A stretch of 64,000 bases of DNA from Brassica napus (taxonomy: Eukaryota > Streptophyta > Magnoliopsida > Brassicales > Brassicaceae): contig NC_063436.1 of assembly GCF_020379485.1 (NCBI RefSeq), positions 21,946,423-22,010,422 of the forward strand. Reading direction: 5' to 3'. Position numbers and translations under genes: made by a program. Below, one piece after another: positions 1 through 11,875 of the stretch. Numbering within the stretch: position 1 is the stretch's first letter; every line of letters begins with the position of its first letter. A model generated the notes under the pieces. That model was given only the letters and a program-made list of their open reading frames with translations. It had not been told where the DNA came from and did not search any database.

Positions 1-2229
<2,229 letters not shown>

Positions 2230-3504
2230 TTTTAAACGCTGTCAATAAAAAAGATAGTCACGAGAGAGTTTTTACTCTGCTTTATGTTTTGATGATGGAT
2301 TGGAGGGTTCACTTTGCTCTCACATCTCCAGCTTGCTTTAAATAGATACAAGATCTAGTGGAGACTGGACAGCCTAGACAATATTTTAACAGTGAAACTA
2401 AACTAAACTACTATGTCTAGTGGAAGTTTATAAATCTCTCCTTTTCTTTTATAACGAAATTAAATTTTACTCTAAATCTTATTTCATTTTCAAGTTAAAA
2501 ATGAAGTATTGTGTAAAAGATAAATGCATTACTCTATGAATAATTTTATTTCACTATAAATAGAAAATAGAATGAGATTCAAGAAAATTAATTCTAAATT
2601 TTATATTTATGTAGAAATAGAGTGGGAATAAAAATGTTGTTAGACACATCAAGATCTATATATTTGGAGGAACTATTTTCTTATACATACCCTGAAAAAA
2701 GAAGTTACTTAATTTGGAAAATAAAAATTAAGCAAAGAATTAAGAAAGTGTATAAAACGAATACGATTATAATTGTCATAAGTGTGTATTGTTTTCTTTT
2801 CCAGTTTTGGGTAGACAACATATACACTTTCGACTCTGGCAAGATCTGTACCATCCAAACAGAGTATTTATACTTTCTGCATATTTTTAAAATTACAAAT
2901 GTCAGATAAGTCTTTGTTAACATTTTTGTCAAGCAGCTTGCTTTAGAAAAAAAATCTATATTCCAACATGTCCTTGTTCCCTCTTAGATATCAGAGATTC
3001 AGAATTGTCCATGCTTTTTATGAAATGATTAGACCTGAAAGATGCCTAAGGTATTATTGTGTTAAGTATCTGTAACATTTACCGAAAGAATACAATAATT
3101 TCATATGACCTGGGATTTTGTGCCAGGATCCAAATTAATCTTCAAAATCAATGAAAGAATTATGTCTGCTTCTACAATAACCATCCAACATGATTACAAA
3201 ATTTAACTAAAAGTGGAAGAATTCACTCTACTCCCTTAACTTGCATGGTAAGTCTTTCTACACGCTACACCACCAAAGAGTAGTTAAATTACTATTATCG
3301 AAATTTCTCAAACGTTACAAGGGTTTCTTTTCAATTAGATCTGGGAAAATAGCAGATGAACATTAAATGGGGAATTTATCGTGCGTTTATTATACATCAA
3401 CCATTAATATAACCTTAGGTCAACTCTTCTAATATTATCATATTGACACTGACTGAAACCACAATATAAAATTACTATAATACAACTTGAATTCGATACA
3501 TCGA
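2230..3504. other. AT-rich spacer, promoter side of the terpene synthase
   Basis: I see no convincing gene here. A TATTTAAA box (minus strand) lies roughly 110 bases upstream of the terpene synthase start, near 2338-2345. Short open frames at 2622-2909 and on the opposite strand have no coding character. The right limit is the target-site duplication of the CACTA element. Confidence 0.6.
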
Positions 3505-4098
3505 CACTACAAGAAAACACAAGTTTTACGAGGGCAGTTTTCCTCGTTACTTCGTCGTAAAAGCAGTGTTACGAAGAATTAGCGAGGAAACCCGTTTCGT
3601 CGTTATACGTTTGTCGTAACGCATATATCCTCGCTAATTCGTCGTAAGGTAGCGAGGAAATAATTTCGTCGTAAAAGCGAAGGAGGATATTTCGTCGTAA
3701 AGATTCCACGTAAGGACGTCGCTAAGTTTCCTCGTAAATACCACGAAAAACTTTCCTCGTAAAACCCACGTAAATAAATACTCGTAAAATAAACGTAAAT
3801 ACCTTGACAGCTTTCCACGTAAAGAAAACGTAAAAACCTTGATAGATTTCCACGTTATTTCCTTGTAAAAGTTTCCTCGTAAAAACCACGTTAAGCTTCC
3901 ACGTAAAGAAGCCGCAAAATTAGCTACGAATTTACTTCGTTTCATTATTTTATAGAAATATAAAAAATTATAATTATAAATATAATTTAAACTATTTAAA
4001 TTATTAATAAAATTAAAATTCTAAAAAAATCAAAACCAAAATATTTTATATATAAATAAGTTTTGAATTCATAATACAAGAACCGAAATTAAAAAGCA

Positions 4099-6982
4099 CT
4101 AAGGGTGGTCGTTAATCGCCTGGTAGAATCCATCACTCCTCGCCTGAACATCCGCCTCGGCATGTGAGTCGTCGGTCGGTGACTCGCCTGGGATAGGATT
4201 TTGTTGTCGCATGGTCCTCAACAAAGTCTCCCATTCCGAATTTGTGGCCGCTACAACGTCCAAGAAGCCCTCGAGTCCACCCATACGAGATCGCGTCGAT
4301 CTCAACTCGTGACGCAGCTGAGTAGACTCTCTGCGCAGCTCTTCGGACTCCCTACGCAGCTGAGAGACTTCATCATCCCGTCGCTGAACATAAGATGATG
4401 TCGCTCTCGGAACATCGTTGACGGAACCAATCCCCAACGTCCGTCCCTTCTTTTTAGGGACAACCTTAAAAACAAAAAATAAATTTTGTTAGTAAAAATT
4501 TAAAGTTAAATTAAATGAATATTTAAGAAAATTAAAATTTTAGAAAATTTACCTCCTCGTAAAGCTTATCCACTTCAGGTGTGGATAAGGTGACGGGTAA
4601 TCCATCGGTGGACTGTTGGGTCAGCTGGGTCTGGCGTTCTTCAACCCGAGCAGCCAAATCGTTGTAGATTTGCTCGGACTTGCCATCTATAAATCGGCCC
4701 GCCTTGTTCTTGTGGGTCCTCTCGTAAAGTTGCATAAGAGACGGGAATTCTCCCGTCTCTTTGGCCTAAAAAAACATTTAAGAAAATTGTTAGAATATAT
4801 ATAAAAATATACTAAAAATTTAATATAATTAAATTTTTAATTACCATTTCCAAACGGACACCGGCGTGGGGTTTTTGGCCCGTAGTGTGAAGCATCGGCC
4901 CGTTCCCGTGCTCATCGACTGTGTTACGGGAGTTAGAGCAAGACTGGGCGATTCTAATGGAATCAGGAAGACGCCAATATCGGATGAGGCCATCCCAGAC
5001 ATCCGTGGTGAGCTCAGCGGGTTTGCCACGCTCATACCCCTTCACGATCCAGTCACCATTCCAGTTGGAGACCGTGTCCAACAAGCAAACTTTCGCCTTC
5101 GCGACAAACTTCTTCCTCACCCTCTCAGTGATCCCCAAGGCCCAATTATATTTTTGCTGTTGGAAAAAATAATTTATAATTAGTTTTTCAGAAAAAATAT
5201 ATATATAAATAATGAAAAAATTTAAAGATATATATTTAATTAATAGAACTTACAGCGTAAATTTTGAACCACGTCTTTCTGACGTAGTGGGGCGTCGTTT
5301 TCCAGTTCGGATGTGGCATGGAGAAGTAACCTTTTATCGTGTCGGTTACGTCCGATGCAAGACATCCGTCAATCCCCCACCTGAAAAATACAAATTTAAA
5401 ATATAAATTATTTTTTAAAGTTATAAAAGAATTTAAAAAGAATAAAAAAATAATGAAACATACCATAAAGTTTCGTCCGGTCGGTCGGGGTCGATGACTG
5501 GTAAACCTTCTCTGCATGGCAGACGGAGAATGTCCTCTACGGTGTACTGCGAGTAAGGAGCACTCGGAGGCACCATCAAATCGGGATGAATCTCGGCGGG
5601 CATCGGAGGTGCCGGCATCGGAGAAGGCACAGGAGGAGGAGCCATCTGGGGAGGCACGTGAGGAACCGATGGTGCACTAGAAGAAGGAGATCCAATGACT
5701 CTCTGAGTGTACTGAGTCTCGGGGACAGTCTCCTGACCCGAAGAACCGGGAGCTGAAGAAGACGACGGGTCTAAACGACTACCCGGCTCACCGAACATCT
5801 CTCTGTAATGGGCAGTAAGTCTACCTTTTCGAACCTGAGAAAAAAATTTAATTTTTTAAATTTTTGTGAACAACATACTTCCCAACATTATCCACCTAAT
5901 CAACACTAAATAACATAAGATCCGTAAACCTATCTAAATTCCCTATACTAACCACCTAATTTTAGGAGTGGGCACTTCGGTTATTTTATCGGTTCGGTTC
6001 GAGTTTGGTTCGGTTTGGTTAGTTCGGTTCTAGATTTTTTTCAGCTGAAGTAAACCATAGTTAGTTTGGTTTGGATCGATTTCGGTTCAGTTATGTTCGG
6101 TTCGGTTTATATTCGGTTTGGTTCATATTCAATTCGGTTTGTATTTCGGTTCGGTTCAGTTTAATCGGATTTTTCTTAGTTTATTTATTGTACAAGAAAT
6201 TATGTTTTAATACATAAATGTATGGTTGTCATGAAATAATCATGTTGGTCATAATAAAAAATTAAGTATGTAAATTAAATTTAATATAAAACCAAAATAA
6301 AAACCTTTTAAAATGTTACAAATATAGTTTATAACTTTATAAGAATTCAATCAAACCAAAATTAACTAAATAAAAAGAAAAAAACAATATTTTTGTCTCT
6401 TAAGAATTAAAAAAAGCATGTAATAAGTCATCTTCCATGTGATATCATCAAAAAAAGCTGCAACGAATCAATAATTAGTATATGTTATATATATACTATA
6501 CGAGTATTTATCTATATTTTTACTATAACTCTACACCCACGATTCCATATTGTTCTTTTCACTAACAAAAATTGAAAACAGAACACGTCTTTGAGAGAAA
6601 TACAATAATGGTTACACAAAAGCATGAAACCGTATAATAAATTATATTAGTTTCATGGAAATCAAATTATATTAGGATTTTCTTAGTGTAAAAGAAAATT
6701 ACGTGGGCTTAATCTTAGGATTTTAATTTACTAATATTTTTAATTTAAATAACTATAAAACACTTCGGTTTATCGGTTCGGTTTGGTTTAAACTGAACTG
6801 AACTGAACCGTTCGGGTTGGGAAAATCTTCAACCGAATGATTTGAAATAAACTTTGATTTGGTTCGAATCAGTTTCGGTTCAGTCGGTTCAGTTTGATCG
6901 GTTCGGTTCGGTTTTTTTGCCCACCCCTACCTAATTTATCCTAAACTAATCAAACTAGAGAGGAATTAGAGAGACTTACCAT
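4099..6982 (-). CDS. CACTA-encoded accessory protein, Transposase_24 type
   Basis: Second gene of the CACTA element, probably the TNPA-like DNA-binding partner rather than the catalytic transposase. Six exons join in frame: 6980-6982 (the ATG alone, directly followed by a GTAAG donor), 5464-5834, 5254-5380, 4845-5156, 4553-4765, 4099-4464; total 1392 bases, 463 residues. The order is a Ser/Pro-rich N-terminal stretch, then the conserved region with [11 protein letters not shown] and [10 protein letters not shown], typical of the Ptta/En/Spm Transposase_24 family, then a C-terminal coiled coil with repeated RRES heptads (about residues 360-405). All splice sites are canonical and no frame is broken, unusual for a gene in an element with a dead transposase. 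Intron 1 holds the nested hAT-like element. Confidence 0.82.
5963..6929. mobile_element. hAT-type non-autonomous element nested in the CACTA element
   Basis: The terminal repeats are TAGGAGTGGGCA at 5963-5974 and TGCCCACCCCTA at 6918-6929, with one mismatch in 12. A perfect 8-base target duplication CCTAATTT flanks them (5955-5962 and 6930-6937). Both arms are rich in GGTTCGGTT-like repeats that pair with each other. The 967 bases contain no coding region. Duplication length and termini fit the hAT superfamily. It sits in intron 1 of the CACTA accessory gene without touching splice sites, so it inserted after the CACTA element existed. Confidence 0.88.
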
Positions 6983-7334
6983 TGCTACGAATTAGGGAGG
7001 AAGTGGAGAGGAAGTGGGGAGGAAAGACAGAGCGAGCTCGCTCGGGATATATATAAGATTACTTGTCCTCGTAATTTCCTCGTAAACTTATGAGGAATTA
7101 CAGAGGCCCGCGTTTTCATTTACGAGGAAATAGCGACGAAATACAAAGGCCTGCGTTTTCGTTAACGACGTTTTTACGACGAGTTGGGTTACGTGGAATT
7201 AACGAGTTAACCAGTTACGAGGAATTAGCGAGCCTATATTTTCTATAAATGCCCACAACTTTCCTTCTCAAACCACACACAAACTCACAAAACACACCCT
7301 ATCTCAAATCACACTCCTCACCAAAATACTTTTC

Positions 7335-7634
7335 AAATTAGAAATATTTGAAAAAAAAAGAAGAAAAGAAGATATTAGAATTTATGTGGGTGAGACTTAA
7401 GTCTCGCCACATATAATTCCAGTATCTTTCTTTTTTTCTTTTTTACTAGTTTTTATACTATGAGGAAGTAGCTAGTCCCGCTTTTCACCAAATTAGAAAT
7501 ATTTGGAAAAAAAGAAAGAGAAGAAGATATTAGAATTTATGTGGGCGAGACTTAAGTATTATAATTGCTGGAAGTCTTGCCACATGTAAATCTGGTGTCT
7601 CTCTTCTTTTCCTTTTTTTTTTTCTAGTTTTTAG
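7335..7634. repeat. Two tandem copies of a hairpin-forming unit
   Basis: Two related units lie at about 7335-7455 and 7490-7634. Both begin AAATTAGAAATATTTG and run through GATATTAGAATTTATGTGGG to GAGACTTAAG. Each unit folds on itself: the left arm GATATTAGAATTTATGTGG pairs with CCACAT-ATAATTCCAGTATC in copy 1 around the palindrome GAGACTTAAGTCTC. Copy 2 has a longer, less perfect loop. They lie between the accessory gene and the transposase remnant of the CACTA element. Confidence 0.65.
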
Positions 7635-8179
7635 TCTACGAGGTTTTTACGACGATTTTTGTTACGAGGTGATTACGACGAAATCATCCTACGTGGAATT
7701 AAAGAGTGCCTCCTTCGTCATTTACTTTACGTGGTATTTACGTCTATTTACCTTACGAGGTCTTTACGACGATTCGGTCCTACGTGGAATTAACGGGTTT
7801 CGCTTTTTTTTTTTTTTTAGTTTCGTCGTTATTTCCACGTAAGCTAACGAGTTCTTTACGACGATTCTGTCCTACGTGGAATAAACGAGGATTACGTCGT
7901 ACATTCGACGTCAACTTACGAGGAATTAACGAGTATTACGTTTAAATCCCTAAAATCCGAAACCCCAAACCCCAAAACCCCATATTCCTTATCTTCTACT
8001 TCATATATTCCAAACCCCATCTTTATTTCCATTCCAAACTACAATTCCCACATTTACTTATTTATAAAACAAACTCCCACAATTTCTTATTCATAAAACA
8101 AACTCCCACATTACCTTATTCATAAAACAAACTCTCACATTACCTTATTCATAAAACAAACTACACAAAATCAAATACA

Positions 8180-8640
8180 TCAATCGGATACATCGACATT
8201 CTCGTCATCACTAGAAATATCATCATTTTCATTAAACTCGTCTTCTACAGCTTCGTCTGTGGCATCATCGGTAAGATCTTCGTATTCGTGATTATGCGGA
8301 TCAATGAGAAGGATGTCATCAATTTCTTGTTCAGGTTCCTCGACTTCATTTATCTGTTCTTCTTGCAATGGTGGTTCTTCTCCACTGATGATTCGTCCTC
8401 GAGGTGTAACTTTGATCACTGCTAACCAATTTATACCCGAATCTCTCATCCGAGGGTATGGAAGGAAGCTAACTTGGTCTGCTTATGAAGCTAAGATGAA
8501 AGGTTCGAATTTGTTGTACCGACGTCCACCGTTGACATCAACTACACCAAATTTGTTAGACCAAACACCTCTGTTGACGACGGGGTCGAACCATTCACAT
8601 TTGAAGATGACGCATTTCAGCTTCAGTATCCCTGGAAATT
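8180..8640 (-). pseudogene. Remnant of CACTA transposase C-terminus (DUF4216-like)
   Basis: The minus strand from about 8640 reads LKCVIFKCEWFDPVVN, then NGGRRYNKFEPFILAS, a stop, then ADQVSFLPYPRMRDSG and an acidic tail ending at 8180. This resembles the DUF4216 region that follows the catalytic domain in plant En/Spm (TNPD) transposases. Only this part remains; the homology starts directly against the subterminal repeats, so the upstream catalytic part has been deleted. The in-frame TAA after FILAS interrupts even the remnant. Not functional. Confidence 0.75.
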
Positions 8641-8911
8641 CAAAATTTCCTCGTTAAGTACACGTAAAATATTTCGTCGTAAAAAACTCGCGAAATTTAC
8701 GTGGCTTTTACGAGGAAATAGTTTTTCCTCGTAAAAGCCACGTCAATTTACATCGTCTTTACGACGAATATGTTTTGTCGTTACCTTACGACGAAATAAC
8801 AATGCTTTTCTTTTTCTACGTACTTTCCTCGCAAAATCAACGTTTTTTTACGAGGATTATTTTTCCTCGTTAAATTTCCTCGTTAAGGTTACGTTACGTT
8901 TTCTTGTAGTG

Positions 8912-9650
8912 CGAGACCACACCATAAATGATCATGTTCATCTTTTCCAAATGTAGAAGTAGTAGTATAACACAAGTGACGAGAGCCTATACATTAAACA
9001 CTGCCACTGGTACTCTGTTCTATGTTTTGATTGTCTGTTTAACTTTTTTTTTCCTCCAACGAGGCATTTTTCTTTTGCATTCATTAAAAGCTTATGAGTT
9101 CAGTCGAATTTTAAATAGTTTCGAATATAAAACAGTGACCTCTCGTAGATAACATGGGCTTCGATATCTTCGTCCAAAATGGGCTTGGTGTTTTCTAGCC
9201 CAAAGATTGCGAACTAGGGAGACCAACATGAATTTTCTATACTTTTTTTTGACTGCATGAATTTTCTATACTTGGAGGCTTTTTCGTCGTACCGTGTGTT
9301 TGTATTAATTAGTCAACTATTTATCAGTCAAACTAAAAATTATTTGCATGCCATAACTTTTGTATTAAGCTGCAAAATAATAAAAACACTAAACATTTGA
9401 AGGTGATTTCTATTATATAAGAAAAACAGGGAATAATAATTAGTTTGCTGAATAATTGTTAGAGCATATATGTCACTAAACATTTATGGTAAGTGGATAA
9501 CTCCTTTTGAATAGAACTCTACACGTACTTACGTATTCCTCAATCTCTGCAGCTATATATACCTCGAAATGATACAAAACAACATATTCAATCAAACACT
9601 TCTCCCAGAAAAAAACATTAAAAATCTCTACCTTCTTTCTTTCCATCGTC
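8912..9650. other. Spacer and promoter region of the zinc-finger gene
   Basis: It begins with the CGA duplication of the CACTA element. A TATATATA box lies near 9550-9562, about 90 bases before the zinc-finger ATG. A tail-only insertion scar is at 9227-9273. Nothing else is recognised. Confidence 0.55.
9227..9273 (-). repeat. Tail-only retroinsertion scar B
   Basis: The 18-base repeat CATGAATTTTCTATACTT is perfect at 9227-9244 and 9256-9273. Only a short T run and GACTG lie between. On the minus strand the insert reads CAGTC followed by A's. Confidence 0.65.
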
Positions 9651-10469
9651 ATGATGTATTCACTTCTCAATGAAACAAGAAACTGTCAAGTGTGCAAGAA
9701 ATCATTTCCAAATGGGAGAGCTTTAGGAGGCCACATGAGGTCCCACACTCGGAAAATTTCGGCATCAAACGCAGAATCAGCAACTGGCTCGACCGTCCCA
9801 ACATTGAAGACACTCACCAAACTTGCAGCAAACATCAGACCTAATGAAACAGTTTTGATGAGATCTGTCCACGCAAGTGAAGTTGGTCCGGAACCAGATC
9901 TAAAGAGAGGAGAAGGTGGACAACAAATAAAAGGCAAGAGAAAGTTCGTCGTGGATGTAGATGAGTGTCCGAGTTCTTTAACAGCTGTTGAAGAATGTGC
10001 TTTGTGTCTTGTAGCCATGTCTAAGGGACAGAGACCAGAAAATTCTCAGAATTGGAATGCTATTGACCGCTTGCTAGCAACTCCAAATGAAAAAGAAGAA
10101 TATACTCGAAAGTCTATCGATATAGATTCTGATGATGATGACAAAGATAAATATGTTGCTTCAAATGTGAGAGTCTTAACAAAAGACATCGATGAGAATG
10201 AAGATGAGGATGACGACGATGAAACATATTTAGTTGAGAAGGAGAATCAGTGTAAGAAAAAATTTACGTGTGATATATGTGGAAAAGTTTTGCATTCGTA
10301 TCAGGCATTAGGTGGTCACCGAACGAGTCACAAGACCAAACGATTGAAGATTTGTGACAAGAATGGGCAAGCCATGGTTCGAAATTACAAATGTGAAATA
10401 TGTGGCAGAGTGTTTGGATCCGGTCAAGCACTTGGTGGTCACAAGAAGGTTCATTATGTGTTTCTATAA
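9651..10469 (+). CDS. C2H2 zinc-finger protein with three QALGGH-type fingers
   Basis: Plant-specific C2H2 transcription factor of the ZAT class, expected to bind DNA in the nucleus. It is a single exon of 272 residues, as usual for this family; a second ATG three bases downstream (9654) could also serve. Finger 1 is at residues 12-32 (CQVCKKSF, RALGGHMRSH), finger 2 at about 207-227 (CDICGKV, QALGGHRTSH), finger 3 at 248-268 (CEICGRVF, QALGGHKKVH). Between fingers 1 and 2 are a basic segment, an ECALCLVAMSKG box as in ZAT proteins and a long Asp/Glu-rich stretch. It ends four residues after the last histidine, so I see no C-terminal EAR (DLNL) repression motif. Position next to PXY suggests the At5g61470 ortholog. 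Confidence 0.88.
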   Translation: MMYSLLNETRNCQVCKKSFPNGRALGGHMRSHTRKISASNAESATGSTVPTLKTLTKLAANIRPNETVLMRSVHASEVGPEPDLKRGEGGQQIKGKRKFVVDVDECPSSLTAVEECALCLVAMSKGQRPENSQNWNAIDRLLATPNEKEEYTRKSIDIDSDDDDKDKYVASNVRVLTKDIDENEDEDDDDETYLVEKENQCKKKFTCDICGKVLHSYQALGGHRTSHKTKRLKICDKNGQAMVRNYKCEICGRVFGSGQALGGHKKVHYVFL

Positions 10470-11875
10470 CCAAGTAACTAGGTTCGTTATGTTTGGTTAG
10501 TGACTTCAGCCGAGTAGCATAGAATAAAGGGTGGAATTTGGGTGATTAATAGATTTGGATGAAAGATAATCAAAATGTGTTCTCTATTTTTATGTTGTTG
10601 TCCCTTTTAGTTTATTAACAAAACTCTGGTTTAAGTTTAAGTTTTCTTTTCTGTTTTCTCAGTTATTGTAGCCCTTTGGTTTATTTATCATATATTAACA
10701 AAAGTTTGGTTCAAAGTTATGTTTTCTTCCTTCATATAATCTCTTATTCAGAATGTGTATATGTTTTTAAAAATTTTGAACTGCAAGATTTCGAAATATC
10801 AAATTAGGATCCTAGATGTAGTGATACAATATGATGCAGAGAAATCGACCTAATTAGAGACTATTCATAATATTGTGTTAGTCAAAAGACAAAATCAAAC
10901 ATTCATAGTAAAAAAATATGTTCTACTTTCTAAAAGAGAGAAAAAATATTCGTGTAAGTTTACAAAATAAATAAAAATTAAGTTTTTGTTTGACTAACTG
11001 AAATCAAAGATATTATATTCAAATATATCCATTGGTTTTTTTCTTGGGTCAAAATATATCAATTGATTCAAAAATAGAAATACTATGATATATGGAAACA
11101 GTGTAATCAAAATAAATAGTGGTACTACTAAAAATAGGAATAGCATGTTATATGGAATTAAAATTAAATAGAGTCATCATTTTATTGTCTTTTTTACTAA
11201 TTCATAATTTGATTGTTTCTTTGCATTTAACATGTTAAAGTAGTGTATTACATTAAGAAGAAATACGTACATGTGTTTTGTTTTAATTCCTTGAATATGA
11301 TTTGCAAAAGTGTGAAACAAAAACATTAATAGTTATCACTTGCAAATGATATATATATATATTTGATTAACATGTAAATGCTAAGGTGGACGCAGGGTGA
11401 GGGAGTGTTAAACCGTCTGAAATCATTCTCTATAATCATCTTTTTTTGTCAGTTTCACATTCTATTTTATTATTTTTCCTTGAAGCCAATGCAAGTTAGT
11501 TTGCTCCAAAGCAAAACACTGATTTTGCAACTAATGTTGCCTCTGAAGTGAATATAGAACTTTTTCAGTAATGTGTCAATGAAGACTACTAGAAAGTCAT
11601 TGTGATAATTAGCAGGGAATTAGTCATTCAAATCTTCTGAATGAAGCTGCATGCAAATGGACAGTTCCACTCTTCACGTAAAAAACCTGTCTCAAATTAT
11701 TCTTTAGCCCAATAAATGTAGAAGCTTGTTTGATATTCCTCAAAAACGAAATATTTCACTCATATAATAAAACACAAAAGCAAAAGTACACTCATATATA
11801 TACTCTTAACACCATTCAAAAAAATTTAATTCTACCATTACAAAGCACCACCAAATACAAAGACATATCAACAAA
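10470..11875. other. AT-rich spacer between zinc-finger gene and PXY
   Basis: This holds the 3' regions of two convergent genes. No coding region is recognised. An imperfect candidate for the tail-only scar type is at about 11020-11065 (CAAATATATCCATTG versus CAAAATATATCAATTG around a T run). Confidence 0.5.

Larger units (their letters stand above)
3505..8911 (-). mobile_element. CACTA (En/Spm) transposon, 5.4 kb, with nested insertion
   Basis: The ends are perfect 14-base inverted repeats, CACTACAAGAAAAC at 3505-3518 and its complement at 8898-8911. They are flanked by a 3-base target duplication CGA (3502-3504 and 8912-8914), which is diagnostic for CACTA elements. Subterminal regions (about 3520-3930 and 8640-8895) are packed with short motifs such as TTTCGTCGTAA, CCTCGTAA and CCACGTAA in both orientations, the expected binding arrays for an accessory protein. 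Similar motifs also occur inside at 7075-7230 and 7630-7945. Genes run on the minus strand: a transposase remnant near the right end, then an intact accessory gene. Without its catalytic transposase the element is probably non-autonomous. Confidence 0.93.

Noticed and set aside
3505..8911. CRISPR-like array, suggested by the many short repeats at the CACTA ends
   Set aside because: The repeats are irregular in spacing and orientation, plant nuclear in context, and explained by CACTA subterminal motifs.
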